From Capra hircus (Eukaryota; Chordata; Mammalia; Artiodactyla; Bovidae), in assembly GCF_001704415.2 (NCBI RefSeq), contig NC_030836.1:22728001-22792000 (forward strand): a DNA stretch of 64,000 bases. Reading direction: 5' to 3'. The translations under genes and the position numbers were made by a program. Every line of letters begins with the position of its first letter. Positions within the stretch are counted from its first letter, which is position 1. The notes beneath the pieces are model-generated. The model did no database searches and was not told the origin of the DNA. It worked only from the letters and a program-made list of their open reading frames with translations. Positions 1 to 11,776 of this stretch are shown here, one piece after another.

Positions 1-1300
1 CAATGCCAAAGAATGCTCAAAGTACTGCACAATTGCATTCATCGCACATGCTAGCTAAGTTAATACTCCAAATCCTCCTAGTCAGGCTTCAACAGTACAT
101 GAACTGTGAACTTTCAGATGTTCAAGCAGGATTTAGAAAAGGCAGAGGAACAAGAGATCAAATTGCCAACATCCACTGGATCATCAAATAAGCAACAGAT
201 TTTCAGAAAAACACATTCTTCTGCTTTATTGACTATGCCAAAGCCTTTGAATGTGTGGATCACAACAAACTGTGGAAAATTATTAGAGATGGGAATACCA
301 GACTGCCTAACTTACCTCCTGAGAAATCTGTATGCAGGTCAGGAAGCAACAGTTAGAACATGACATGGAACAACAGACTGGTCCCAAATCAGGAAAGGAG
401 TACATCAAGGTTGTATATTGTCATCCTGCTTATTTAACTTAAATGCAGAGTACATCATGCAAAATGCCAGGCTGGATGAAGCACAAGCTGGAATCAGGAT
501 TACTGGGAGAAATACCAATAACCTCAGATATGCAGATGATACTACCCTTATGGCAGAAAGCGAAGAAGAACTAAAGAGCCTCTTGATGAAAGTGAAAAGG
601 ATAATGAAAAAGTTGGCTTAAAATTCAACATTCAGAAAACTAAGATCATGGCATCTGGTCCCATCACTTCATGGCCAATGGGGAAACAATGCAAACAGTG
701 AGAGACTTTATTTTGGGGGGGCTCCAAAATCACTGCAGATGGTGATTGCAGCCATGAAATTCAATGATGCTTGCTCCTTGGAAGAAAAGCTATGACCAAC
801 CTAGACAGCATATTAAAAAGCAGAGACATTACTTTGCCAACCAAGTCCGTCTAGTCAAAGCTATTGTATTTCCAGTAGTCATGTATGGACGTGAGACCTG
901 GACCATAAAGAAAGCTGAGCACCGAAGAATTGATACTTTTGAACTGTGGTGCTGGATAAGACCCTTGAGCATCCCATGGACTGCAAGGAGATGAAACAAG
1001 TCAATTCTAAAGGAAATCAGTCCTGAATATTCATTGGAAGTACTGATGCTGAAGTTGAAACTTCAATACTTTGGTCACCTGATGTGAAGAACTGACTCAT
1101 TGGGAAAGATCCTTATCCTGGGAAATATTAAATGCAGGAGGAGAGGTGGATGACAGAGGATGAGATGGTTGGGTGGCATCACTGACTCAACGGACATGCG
1201 TTTGAGCAAGCTCCGGGTGTTGGTGATGGACACGGAAGCCTGGTGTGCAGCAGTCCATGGAGTCACAAAGAGTCAGACACAACTGAATGACTGAAATGAA
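1..1300 (+). mobile_element. BovB LINE (RTE clade), 3' part, cut by window edge
   Basis: This is the reverse transcriptase region and 3' end of a BovB retrotransposon. Translated pieces show the palm motif A region (FIDYAKAF, about 225-255) and the catalytic YADD box (about 526-540), but the frame breaks several times, so no enzyme can be made. The 3' end carries the BovB terminal segment ending in a 'cacaactgaatgactga'-type tail. The 5' side lies outside the window. BovB mobilises itself and the Bov-A/Bov-tA SINEs that share its 3' end (established). The copy is inactive. Confidence 0.93.
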
Positions 1301-1310
1301 TAAAGCACAT

Positions 1311-1520
1311 GGGCTTCCCTGATGGCTCAGTGGTAACAAATCCACCTGTAATGTGATAGCCACAGGTTCAGTCCCTCAGTGGGTACAATTCACTGGAGGA
1401 GGGCATGGCAACCCATTCCAGCTTTCTTGCCTGGAGAATCCCCATGGACAGAGAAGCCTGGTGGGCTATAGTCTATAGGGCACAAAGAATCGGACACGAC
1501 TGAAGCAACTTGGCGCACAC
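1311..1520 (+). mobile_element. Bov-tA SINE
   Basis: A full-length tRNA-Glu-derived head ('gggcttccct...ggctcagtggtaa') is followed by the BovB-like Bov-A body ending in 'cggacacgactgaagcaact'. A short direct repeat 'gcacat' sits at 1305-1310 and 1521-1526 and may be the target-site duplication. It lies directly downstream of the BovB 3' end. Confidence 0.92.
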
Positions 1521-1526
1521 GCACAT

Positions 1527-2498
1527 AACACATAATGGATACAGTGTACTTCGCAGTCCTGTTCCGCATGCCCTGCCATGGGCATCAGTTCAGGGGCAAT
1601 CAGTGACCTGTGGTGCTATGTCCCTGAAAAGTCCTGAGTTGTGTACTTCCATTCTTATCTCATGGCAGTCAAGTCAAGAATAGAGAAGAACGATGCAGCT
1701 CTCTGTTCCAGACAACTCCATCATGGTCATTTTCTGCCAACTGGCATCTTATTCCTTCATGGCTGGGACATCCCCTTCATGCTGTCCTTTGGCCTAGCAC
1801 ATCCCTTACATTTCTAAATGTAATCAGCCCCCAGGATCAAGTACTTCTGTGCACCTTCAGCCATTGCAGCCAGGTTGTATGTGCATTTAGTATACATCTC
1901 CAATAAATAGATTTTCAACAGCTATGTTCTCATTTCTGAAATTTTTATAGCCATGTGGTTCAGTGGGACACACCTTGGATCATTAAAAGGTTCAAAAGTT
2001 GAAACAGAGAAATTACCTGAGGCTATGTCTCACAGAGGGGAAGGACTGGCCCTAAGTTATGAAGTCAGTTTGGCTACTTCTAAATGCAGGTCACCAAGAG
2101 GAACAGCACAACTGTAAGACTGATTTTCAGAGGTACCACCTCTATATGAGGCTGAAAGATAAGTCTCTGTAACAAAGCAGCAACACATTTGGCCTCAGGC
2201 ACTTATTTCCAAAGCTTCCAGAAAGGCAGTTATGATCCCCACAGACCCTGCTGCTGCTAGACTAAGGACAATATTTAGGTAACAACCATCTAGCCACAGT
2301 TAATGTGTCAAGAAACCAGGAAATATAAAAGCAAAAGCTTCCCAAATAACCAAAACAGTCATATGTTCTGGTTGGTCTCAGGGTCACCTGCTGCCCCATT
2401 CACTCTCAAAACCAACCCAGTTTGGAGGTTAAACTGTCTGAACACCTTACGAATAATTCCCCTGCCCTCAATTAATAAGCAGTTTCTCGGAGGAGCAG
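1527..2498. other. Unassigned, no gene seen
   Basis: This 970-base stretch has no long open frame and matches no repeat I recognise. Composition is ordinary for AT-leaning intergenic DNA. Confidence 0.5.
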
Positions 2499-2709
2499 GA
2501 GGAGCCTGGCAGGCTGCAGTCCATGGGGTCATGACACGACTGAGCAACTTCACTTTCCCTTTCATGCATTGGAGAAGGAAATGGTGGCCCTCTCCAGTGT
2601 TCTTGCCTGGAGAATCCCAGGGACAGGGGAGCCTGGTGGGCTGCCATCTCTGGGGTTGCAGAGTCAGCCACAACTGCAGCGACTTAGCAGCAGCAGGAGG
2701 AGCAGGAGT
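2499..2709 (+). mobile_element. Bov-A2 SINE, 5' truncated
   Basis: It has a partial first Bov-A monomer ('gagcctggcaggctgcagtc'), the linker 'cactttccctttcatgcattgg', and a complete second monomer ending in an AGC-rich tail (cagcagcaggaggagcagg). Spurious frames on both strands here are SINE translations. Confidence 0.92.
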
Positions 2710-2726
2710 AGTGAAAGATATGCAAA

Positions 2727-3609
2727 TTTTTTTTTTTCAATTCACAGATGTTTTTATTCCCAAACTGAAGTAAGAGAGACTAGCAAAAGCTTCCAGCAGG
2801 GTAGAAGCTATCTGTGTAGCATAGGGAACTCTTACAGGGAGTAAAGAAAAGCAGACAATTTATACATCTACAATTACTCTACAGACACTAGGGAATCCCT
2901 GGCTTATAAGGAAAACTAGGAAAGTAGTCGTGGCGTCCCTTGCCTGGCAGCTGCACTGACCACGGCAGTTTCTGGGGACTCACTGGGAATATTCAAGGCT
3001 CAAGACAGACCAGCACCTGGAAACAAGGCTGCAGCTTTCTATTCTGTGGGTCAGGTCTATAACTGAAGCTAACAATTTCATTTTATATGAAACCAGGCTG
3101 CACATGAGAGGTGCTCATATTTTCATCATGTTCAGAAAACTATTTCTTCTACGTAGTCATAGTAGTATTAAAAGCAACCACCACAAACCCAAATACAGAA
3201 AATACTTGGAAGCTTTTCAGTGATACCGCAGGGACTTTAAAAATGGTAAATGGCTTGCGGCTGCCTTTGTCCTAAGAGATTTGTTTCTACCAGTCAGCAC
3301 TTGCTACAGGCAAACAAACAAGACAGATGCTCTGGGAATAGGGTCTCTGTGAGTTCACTATGGAATCCAGCTCCCTGTCTTAAGGAATTCTGATAAATTA
3401 CAGTGTGCCTGGCTGCATCAGCCAGTGTCAGCCATCCCAAAGGAAACACGCAAACAAAACATTCATTTTTACTTCCTATAACAAATCCTAGAGTTTTGTT
3501 TAAATCTCAGTTTAATCCAGCACAGACCTGAAAATGGTGGAGAGACATTGGAGGATTCTTGAGCTTGGAACCTATAGTATTCATTTCTGTATTCAGTGTC
3601 TGCTACACA
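2727..3609 (-). pseudogene. Possible 3' UTR-type processed retrocopy (source gene unknown)
   Basis: Read on the minus strand, the sequence ends with AATAAA (complement of 2753-2758), 15 bases, then an 11-base A run (T run 2727-2737). That is the usual spacing of a poly(A) signal and tail in a cDNA-derived insertion. The body upstream (up to about 3609, where BovB starts) is not a repeat I know and has no long open frame, so it would be 3' UTR sequence. The far boundary and a target-site duplication were not found. It could instead be a genuine terminal exon or a chance arrangement. Confidence 0.3.
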
Positions 3610-3611
3610 AT

Positions 3612-4232
3612 AACTCATGGCAAATAGGTGGGGAAAAAATAGAAACAGTGGCAGATTTTATTTTATTGGACTCCAAAAATCACTGGAAATGGTGACTGCA
3701 GCCATGAAATTAAAAGATGCTTGCTCCTTGGAAGAAAAGTTATGACAAACCTAGACAGTGTATTAAAAAGCAGAGACATCACTTTGCTGACAAAGATCCA
3801 ATATACAGTCAAAGATAAAGTCATGTACTGATGTGAGAGTTGGACCATAAGGAAGGCTGAGCACTGAAGAACTGATTCTTTTGAATTGTGCTGCTAGAGA
3901 AGACTCTTCAGAGTCCTTGGACAGCAAGGAGATCAAACCAGTCAATCCTAAAGGAAATCATTGAAAGAACTGATGCTGAAGCTGGGGCTCTAATACTTCG
4001 GCCCCTTGATGTGAAGAGCCAACTCACTGGAAAAGATCCTGATGCTGGAAAAGATTGAGGGCAGGAGGAGAAGAGGGCAACAGAGAATGAGATGGTTGGA
4101 TGGCATCACCAAATCAATGGACATGAGTTTGGGCAAACTCCAAGAGATGGTGACGGACAGGGAAGCCTGGAGTTCTGCAGTCCACAGGGTCCCAAAGAGT
4201 TGGACTTAACTTAGTGACTGAACAACAACAAC
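3612..4232 (+). mobile_element. BovB LINE 3' fragment
   Basis: It begins in the C-terminal part of the BovB frame ('catggcaaataggtgggg') and runs to the 3' terminus with a CAA-rich end (gaacaacaacaac). It is 5' truncated, as is usual for target-primed reverse transcription, and carries many substitutions and stops. Confidence 0.93.
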
Positions 4233-4242
4233 GTGATAATTC

Positions 4243-4338
4243 ACATGAGAGCCAAGGTCACACAATTGACAAATGGTAAGACCAAGTTCATAATGAGCTA
4301 GAATCCATATTCGTCACTCTCTATCACATCATGTCATT
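4243..4338 (-). mobile_element. MIR SINE fragment
   Basis: It has the reverse complement of the conserved MIR core ('ccaaggtcacacaattg', then a degenerate 'gaatccatattcg...ctctatcacatcatg'). It is diverged. Confidence 0.5.
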
Positions 4339-4939
4339 GATAAATGAAGAAAGAATGATTTATACAAAGACAATACATTTATTCAATTCTCTATCCTCTG
4401 AGATGAAAATATGAGTCAAGGATGATATTTGTGTTGTAGCAGATACAAAAATGAAGACAACATGATCCATGAAATCCAGGAACTTGATCAGGAAAAAGCA
4501 GCATATAATATATGCTCATCCTTCAAACCCCAACTGACACTGCCTTCTCCAACTCCTCCAGACATACAGCGCCTATCTCCCCTAGTGATTCAATGTATAC
4601 ACACACATCTATTTAAGCACAGCAGTATTTCCCCTTTTGTGTACATCACTGAAATGCAGAGTTTCTAAGAATTGAGACAACATCTTAGGTGTACATTTCA
4701 TGTGATTATAAGGGACTGTCAAGTAGTTTGAAAGTGGCCAATAAAAGTTTGTAGGAATGAATGAATGAAAGAGATTCAAAGTACCGCAAGAGATCCTGCT
4801 GTTTGCAAATCACAGAGATACAAAGTCAGTTCACAAAACTAAATATTATGGGGTTAGTTTAATCTTTATATATTATCTACCTCTCAAAGACAACATGTAG
4901 TTTCTTTTTGTTGTTTGGTTGGTTTGGTTTGTTTAAGAC
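4339..4939. other. Unassigned, no gene seen
   Basis: No repeat is confidently recognised. A piece ending 'aataaaagtttgtaggaatg' with a GAAT repeat near 4740-4772 resembles the tail of MIR/L2-type elements but is too short to assign. Confidence 0.45.
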
Positions 4940-5086
4940 TTGGAGAGGGGATCCAGATGGGGAAGACGTGTATACCTGTGGCAGATTCATGTTGATGTAT
5001 GGCAAAACCAATACAATATTGTAAAGTAATTAACCTCCAATTAAAATAAATAAATTTATATTAAAAATAAATAAAAATAAAAAAAG
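4940..5086 (+). mobile_element. L1 3' terminus (ruminant type)
   Basis: It has the typical ruminant L1 3' UTR end: 'gtgtatacctgtggcagatt', then a 'ggcaaaaccaatacaatatt' motif and an A-rich tail with AAATAAATAA patterns. It is a severely 5'-truncated copy. Confidence 0.8.
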
Positions 5087-5627
5087 ACTCTGCTTCTGAG
5101 TCTAATTTTCAGAGATTTTTAAGGCAGCACAACAAGCAACAAAAAACACACAGGTAAAGTTGTCTTCAATCAAGAGTCTTATTTGCGCCTTGAGTTTTAA
5201 TTTACCATGATGGCTACCAAAGGTTTTTTAAATAGGATGTATCCTAAGCAACACGTTTAATCCTATATTGAATGTACAGTGAATTTGCTATCAAAAGTCA
5301 TTGACAAACACCTCCTTGGATTCTTGCAAAATTCTAGTTTCTTCAGTTGGGTCAATCTCTTCCCTCAGCTGATCTCCTCTCTCTTAGATTTCATATGAAT
5401 TAGGTGAAGTTCACAGTGAAATAGTGGTTCCAGCTGCAGCTGGATTATAACTTTTCTATAGGTTTGTATGTTGAGTCATAAGGGAAAACTTGACGCTTTT
5501 GCTCATTCAACAGTTTATTAAGCATACTTGTATGAAGCTGTATTCCACCCTATGATAAAAAATTAAAAGATTAAGCCTCTTTACACCAGACATGTAGAGT
5601 CTATCAGGACAACTAGAATGTAAACGT
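5087..5627. other. Unassigned, no gene seen
   Basis: AT-rich non-coding sequence with no recognised repeat and no credible open frame. Confidence 0.5.
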
Positions 5628-5775
5628 ATAACCATGGTTAAGAACATCAGCTTTGGACACAAATATGACTTCAAACTCCTGTTCACCAACACACTAATGT
5701 ATTGTTTAGAGTTTTGTTCCAAATCTTTGCTTTCTCACCTGTAGATCAGGGATAATAAAATCAAAGTTCATAGAA
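5628..5775 (+). mobile_element. MIR SINE
   Basis: The order of diverged MIR segments is kept: 'ccatggttaagaacatcagc', a degenerate core, then 'ctcacctgtagatcagggat' with 'aataaaatc'. This corresponds to the head, core and tail of a plus-strand MIR. Confidence 0.6.
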
Positions 5776-6026
5776 ATGAACAAAAAAGACCCTTAAGCAG
5801 AATCTATTGCTTTTCCCATTGAATAGGTTATTAATGTTGACATCTATATTTCTGCTTAAAAAGAGAAGACAGAAAAAAGTTAATATTAACTTGTAATCAG
5901 GTAACTGGTAAGGACTGAGAGATGATTTCTGGATCTTTAAAAGTGTTCATTTGTATTCCGAGACAGCTGTAATACTGCAAAACATTCAGGAGTACAATCT
6001 GTGACTCTGTAATATGGGTATGTGCA
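5776..6026. other. Unassigned
   Basis: Short AT-rich stretch between MIR and a Bov-tA with nothing recognised. Confidence 0.5.
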
Positions 6027-6244
6027 TGCATGCTAAGTTGCTTCAGTCGTGCCTGACTCTGCATTCTCATGTACTATAGCCTGCCAGTCTCCTCTATCCA
6101 TGGGATTTTCTAGGCAAGAACACTGTAGTGGGCTACCATGCCCTCCTCAGGGGATCTTCCTGACCCAGGGACTGAACCCGTGTCTCTTACATCTCTGGCA
6201 TTTTGTAGATGGGTACTTTAGCAGTAGTGCCACCTGGGAAGCCC
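6027..6244 (-). mobile_element. Bov-tA SINE
   Basis: It is complete in reverse orientation: 'taagttgcttcagtcgtgcc' at the left (3' end of the element), the Bov-A body, then the tRNA-like head ending 'gccacctgggaagccc'. Internal substitutions make it moderately old. Confidence 0.93.
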
Positions 6245-6460
6245 AAATCTATAATATATATCCCATAAAACTGGATTCTCTCCTCCCCCACCAAATTACA
6301 TGAATTTAAGGAAGTGGAAGTTATACCATAAAGTGCTCAAGTATAGTGAAAGCAAACCTGATTATTATTGAATAATTGCCGAGTTCCAGGATTTTCCTGA
6401 GCATAGCATATCTCAGAATACATGAGAGAAACTAAAAAGACAAATAAAAAAGCGAGGCTC

Positions 6461-7360
6461 AAAACCACATGGAGGTATTAGCTCACACCAGTCAGAATGT
6501 CTATCCTTAAGAAGTCAACAAATATCAAACGCTGGAAAGAGTGGAGAAAAGGGGACCCTCCCGCACTCTCGGTGGGAATGCAAATTGGAACAGCCACCGT
6601 GGGGAGCAGTCACCATGGGGAACAGTCTGGAGATTCTTTATAAGACTCAAAACAGAGCTGTCATAAGATCCGGCAAGCCTACATCTGGGCATATACCTGG
6701 AAAAAGCCCTAATTCAAAAAGTTACAAGCACCCCAATGTTCATAGCAGCACTATTTGTAAGTGCTATAAATAGCAAAGACATGGAAACAACCTAAGTACC
6801 TATTAACAGATGAATGGATAAAGATGCATTACACACGTACAATGAAAGTTTACGTAGCCATAAAAAAAGAATGAGATAATGTCATTTACAGCAACATGGA
6901 TAGGCCTGAAGAAAACCATACTAAGTGAAGTAAGTCAGAAAAAGACAAATATATATTATTTACATATGGACTCTAAGAAAATTTATACAAATGAGCTTGT
7001 TTACAAAATAGAAACAGACTCACAGACATAGAAAACAAACTTATGATTACCAAAGAGGAAGTGAGGCTGAGGGAGAAATTAGCTCAGGATTAACAGATAC
7101 ACACAACTATATATAAAGCAGATAAACAACAAAGACCTACTGTATAGCACGGGGGATTGTATTCAATATCTTATAAATATTGATAATGGAATATTATAAT
7201 CTTATAATATTGTAATGGAAAAGCATCTGAAATACACACACACTTTGGGTGTATGTCTGTGCGTGTGTCTGTGTGTATATATACACACTGAATCACTTTT
7301 CAGTACACCAAAAACTAACACAACATTGTAAACCAACTATACTTTAATAAAAAGTTAAAA
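6461..7360 (+). mobile_element. L1 LINE 3' part (ORF2 end plus 3' UTR)
   Basis: About 900 bases cover the L1 ORF2 C-terminal region and 3' UTR. Landmarks are 'gctcacaccagtcagaatg', 'ggtgggaatgcaaattgg', 'catggaaacaacctaa', 'gatgaatggataaa', and the terminal 'aacattgtaaaccaactata' followed by an A-rich tail. A 14-base direct repeat with one mismatch (aaaaagcgaggctc at 6447-6460, aaaaagagaggctc at 7357-7370) flanks it and looks like its target-site duplication. The frame is broken. A TG/TA-rich microsatellite lies at about 7250-7290 inside the 3' UTR. Confidence 0.9.
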
Positions 7361-7370
7361 AGAGAGGCTC

Positions 7371-7954
7371 TACAGTAGGAATAGGCTAGCTCTTCCATAT
7401 TTTCTCCTTCTTTGGCTCCCAAGAATGTATTCTGAGCACTCCTTTTCAGATGAGTGACACCATATGACTAAGCTCCAGCTGTGAAGTTGGAAATAATGTA
7501 ATTCCAGTATGGCCCTCAACATGTCTCTTATGAACCTCCATGCTATTTCCACCTTCTCCCTGGAGGCTGATGTACCGGGAAAGTCGGAAGCCACATGTGG
7601 AAAACGGCAGAGCCTTGGTTTGCCTGGCTCCCTGCATGACTAGGCAGAGGAGAGCCCTTACAGAGACCTGAAACTATCAGGTACTCTTCATGTGAGCAGA
7701 GATGTGTTTCTGTCTTATTGAGCCAATCCACAGGTTGAAGCTGCTTTATTGTTACAGCCAGTTTTTCCTGTTTTCATAGATCTCCTTATATATTAAGGGG
7801 AAAGACTGTCCTCGGGTCAGAATCATGTAGACACAGTTTCTAAAAATGAAAATAAGCGAACAAGACAAAAAACTTCAGTACCAATAAGGATTATACAGGC
7901 AGGTGAAAAAGCGGGTTTGTGTTGAAAACCAAGAATCAAAATAATGTGCAAATG
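7371..7954. other. Unassigned, no gene seen
   Basis: Non-repetitive by eye. Minus-strand frames of 60-74 codons overlap one another here, but they show no domain, signal or start context and are probably chance. Confidence 0.45.
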
Positions 7955-8330
7955 GGACAAAGCTTTGTAGTCAGATAACCTGAGCTGGCGGAGAAGGCAG
8001 TGGCCCCCCACTCCAGTACTCTTGCCTGGAAAATCCCATGGACGGAGGAGCCTGGTGGGCTGCAGTCCATGGGGTCGCTAAGAGTCGGACACGACTGAAG
8101 CGACTTAGCAGCAGTAGCAGCAGCAACCTGAGTTGGAATCCTGGCTCTGTGACTTCCTAAATGGAAAACTCTGAGCAGTTATTTATCTTTTTTCAGCTTT
8201 CAGTTTCCTTAGCTCTAAAGGAGAGGGTATTACTTAGCTCACATTGTTGTTTTAAGGATTGAATGAGATCAATGGAAAGCTACTCTACCAAGCTAGGCAG
8301 GCACTCATTATGTTTGCAATCATTAACATT
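7955..8330 (+). mobile_element. MIR SINE split by a Bov-A insertion
   Basis: The left piece reads 'gctttgtagtcagataacctgag'-type and the right piece continues 'gagttggaatcctggctctg', then 'cagtttccttagctctaaag' and 'attgaatgagatcaatg', the normal MIR order. The Bov-A SINE at 7989-8124 interrupts it. Confidence 0.8.
7989..8124 (+). mobile_element. Bov-A SINE monomer, young
   Basis: A single Bov-A unit (ggagaaggcagtggcccccc ... gacacgactgaagcgactta) with an AGC tail. It looks close to consensus. Flanking repeats aacctgagctgg (7977-7988) and aacctgagttgg (8125-8136) match at 11 of 12 bases and mark the target-site duplication inside the MIR. Confidence 0.93.
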
Positions 8331-8499
8331 CTCTAATTTCTAATCCCCACTTGGTCACAAAGGAGCTATGTGTCCAGGCCAAGACAGTCCAAGTCTCAAG
8401 GATTCTATTGTTTCCATGTATAAGGCAAGGGCTGTGCTATAGCACACTTCGGTCCTCTTCCAGCTTTAACTCCCCATAAGATGGCAGATCTGGGCTTTG

Positions 8500-8640
8500 G
8501 GCTTATGTCTTCATCCACTGCTAACCAGCTGAATGGTACTATCGAGTTTAAGCGATCTCTCTGTACCCCAGTTTCTTCATTAGTCAATTTGCAATAGCAA
8601 AAATAAATGTTTTGTCTGCCTCACAAACGAAGTTTCAACA
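8500..8640 (+). mobile_element. MIR SINE fragment
   Basis: Diverged MIR core and tail: 'ctgctaaccagctgaatgg', 'ctgtaccccagtttcttcat', then 'gcctcacaaacg'. Confidence 0.55.
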
Positions 8641-9204
8641 AGGCATAAACAACTTCCAGAAGTCAATTAACTGCTACACTGAATATATTGTGACATCATT
8701 ATTACTGTCTCTTCTTTGTAAGTCCTGATTAGCAATAGTTTTGGTCCATTAAACTGAAAGGTGTCTGCTATTAATAACAGCATCAATGGCACTGGTGATA
8801 TGACTCTTCTCCACCTTTTGTAAATCTCTTTTTTACTGAGTTGGCACAAGAAAATCAGTCTCTTCCTGGTTGTACCTTCCTATTTTACCTCCAAAATGTT
8901 TCTTTTTATTTGATTATTCTCTGCACAAATCATTCCTAAATTCATCCAGAAAGAGTCAGTTTATCCCATTAAAACTTTCATCTCTAATCTGGAGGGTTTC
9001 TGATCCACAACTCTATAATCTGACTGCCAAGAAAAGTTAATATACACATTTACTGTTGCCTATGAATTAGATAATCTCAGAGGTCTCTTCATTTCAAATT
9101 TATTCTCCCCAAAACGTTATACACTATGTATCTTTCTATGTATCAATCTCATTTTCCTTCCCAATATTCCATCCTAGCTCTCATTCGTCATAATCAATGA
9201 ATAT
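8641..9204. other. Unassigned, no gene seen
   Basis: AT-rich sequence with no recognised repeat. A 60-codon minus-strand frame at 8667-8849 has no supporting feature. Confidence 0.5.
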
Positions 9205-9742
9205 AAAGTCAAAGTTCTTCTAAAGGCTTATGAAACCCCCCATGATCGGCCTGCTCTTACCTCTTTGAATTCACCAAATGCTTCCTTTTGCTTATACTGG
9301 CCAAGACAGCCATAATGACTTCCCAGCTACTTTCAGGCATATCAGTCATGTTCCAGCCACTGCATATGTTGTCCACATATGCTGTTCCTCTTTCTAGAAT
9401 GTTCTCACAGATATTTCCATGGCTTAATCTCTCAATCTCCAAGTCTGTACAAAAAAAATAGGCACCTTCTCAGCAAGCCCTTGCCTGGCCACGGCATCTG
9501 AAATTACAACCATACCTACTTATTCCCAATCCTCTCTCGATATGTGTTTCTCCTTTGTCCTTACTAGAACCTAACATACTTTGTTCTTTACATGTACATC
9601 TATATAAACATACTTTATACTTTACACACATATCTTCTGTCTGTCTGTCTTCTCCTAACCACACTGGAAGCCTCATGAGGAGACATGACAGAGCTGGACC
9701 TGGCATTCAGTGGGGACGAAAGGAATATTTGCTGGCGAAGCA
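9205..9742 (+). mobile_element. L2 LINE 3' part
   Basis: Ancient L2 sequence in order: 'cccccatgatcggcctgctc', 'gctgttcctctttctagaat', 'caccttctcagcaagccctt', 'ctgtctgtctgtcttctcct', and 'ggaagcctcatgaggagaca'. L2 is extinct in placentals (established). The 152-codon frame at 9555-10013 runs out of the L2 and shows no domain. Confidence 0.85.
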
Positions 9743-10237
9743 AAGACAGAGGAAGGGAGGAAGATTCACTGAAAATTCTTCCTCTGACATAGCTGAAAAA
9801 TCTGCTCCTCATTCATTCTCTACATTTGCTGTGCATACCGTGCGCCAGTTCCTTATTTTCTCAGACCCGAATCAGTGCAGTATCCCCTGGGGGGGTTTTG
9901 CATCACTGTCCTCTCCAATTCACAGAACATATAGGCCTGATGTTCCCAAAACTAATTGCTCAGAAAATTTTTTTATCAAAATCACAATAGCTTTTCTGGC
10001 ATGCGACAGCTAATTCAGCTTGGGCAAGTGGCTTTCGAACTCAATACATTAATTCTTTTATTTTTATAATAAGCAAAGATTAAACTAGACCAGTGTTTGT
10101 CACTTAGTCTTCAACAGAGCTCTGGGTGTCCATAGAGGCTTTCTTAGGCAGACCAGGTGAATCTCCAGATGGACCCATCTTGAGTGGCCATTAAGAAGTA
10201 ATACATTTCTGTAGTATAATAACAATGACATGTCTCT
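9743..10237. other. Unassigned
   Basis: No repeat or gene recognised. Confidence 0.45.
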
Positions 10238-10485
10238 GCTACTGCTGCTGCTGCTAAGTCGCTTCAGTCATGTCCGACTCTGTGTGACCCCATAGACAGC
10301 AGCCCACTAGGCTCCTCTCTCCCTGGGATTCTCCAGGCAAGAATACTGGAGTGGGTTGCCATTTCCTTCTCCAATGCATGAAAGTGAAAAGTCAAAGTGA
10401 AGTCAGTCGTGCCCGATTCAGCGATGCCATGGACTGCAGCCTACCAGGCTCCTCCATCCATGAGATTTTCCAGGCAAGAGTACTA
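10238..10485 (-). mobile_element. Bov-A2 SINE
   Basis: Near-complete dimer in reverse orientation. It starts with the CTG repeat (reverse of the AGC tail) and 'taagtcgcttcagtcatgtc', passes the 'ccaatgcatgaaagtgaaa' linker, and ends in the second monomer at 'ccaggcaagagtacta'. Confidence 0.94.
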
Positions 10486-11046
10486 GATCTATTAAAGTTC
10501 CACTGAGATGCACATTGTTAATTTTAAAACGATGAGCTAGGTCATATTCACTATCAGTCTGAAATTTCTATGATTCTGTGTTTTTAATATATCTGGCTCC
10601 TATAGTATTAAAAAATTATCATTATTATAAAAACCTCCTATCAGGCAAAAAGTCAATAATCTGACCTCACTTTGCCAAGCAATTCTCTTTTATTTCTCAA
10701 AATTCTTCAGCACAAAACCTTGGCATGACTCTGGCCTGGTTGCCTTAGTATTCCATATTCTATGGGGAATTTCATTTCATGTTTCCCCCTCTGTAAGTGA
10801 CTGTTGTTGTTGTTGTTTTTTTAACTAAAATCCAAGCACAAATTTTAATCCCACACAAAAAATAAAATCCTCTTGCTCTCCTCTAAATTCCTATGGGGTT
10901 TAACAGTTCTATCACCTGAATTCCTACTGTGTTCTTTAACACGGTTCTGCAACCTTATTTAACTTATATCCATTCTATTTTAGAATAAACTGTATTTCTT
11001 GCTAGAGTTTCTCTCATTACCAAATAGAATGTTTGAACTTCTACTG
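10486..11046. other. Unassigned
   Basis: AT-rich, with a short (GTT)n tract near 10803-10819. No gene or recognised repeat. Confidence 0.5.
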
Positions 11047-11278
11047 ATTAATTATTTACTCTGTGTCAGGCCTTCTGACAAGTGCTTTATATTCCCTACT
11101 TCATTTGATCCTCAGAACAGCTCTGACATAATTTGAACCACCTTAAACAGAAAATAGGGGCTTAGATGTTTAAATCATATGCTTCCAGTAAAGCACCTGG
11201 AGAGCAGCAGAGAGGGATTTAAATCAAGGTTTATCTGACTCTGGAATACCTCCTTTATACCATACAGCCTCCTGCATA
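11047..11278 (-). mobile_element. MIR SINE
   Basis: Reverse-orientation MIR nearly end to end: 'ttatttactctgtgtcaggc', 'tcatttgatcctcagaacag', and a degenerate 'ggatttaaatcaaggtttat' with 'ctgactctggaa'. Confidence 0.75.
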
Positions 11279-11776
11279 TTTTGGAGGAAGAAGGAACTTC
11301 TCTTTTATCATCACCTGTGGTTTAGCACCATTTGAGGCCTAAAGATGATCTAACTTATTGTTAGCAACAAATGTGCAGGAAAACAATCGAGTACAGATTT
11401 CTGTCAATGCTGCCACAGAGGAGACAGAAATTAGAGCTCGAGTCTAGCCAATTTAACTGCCTGCTGTAACGAAAATACATACTCTTCAAAGGAAAATTCT
11501 ACCTCTAGTATATAGGAACATAATATTTGACATACAATAAAAAATGAGATACACCTAAAGAAATAAAATGTCACCATGTGAAAGAAAAAGCAGATAATAG
11601 AAACTAGCCCCACTTATACCTAGATGGTAGATACAGTAGACAGAACTTTAAAGAAAAAAAATGTTCAAGGATTAAAATAAAAAGATATTGAGTTGAAAAA
11701 TAAATAGACTTCTACCTTTACTAAGGATTGAATAACAGCAGTTGGACTTACCTTCCCACCCAAAATAACAGAACAA

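Noticed and set aside
2303..2844. Overlapping frames of 91-156 codons on both strands
   Set aside because: They run through the Bov-A2 SINE and its tail; the Ser/Arg-rich part is the AGC repeat.
4700..4775. MIR/L2 tail near a GAAT repeat
   Set aside because: Only the last 30 bases look right; too short to name.
9555..10013. 152-codon plus-strand frame
   Set aside because: It begins in decayed L2 and shows no domain; the L2 assignment explains the first part.
10803..10819. GTT repeat as possible SINE tail
   Set aside because: No SINE body follows it; a simple low-complexity patch.
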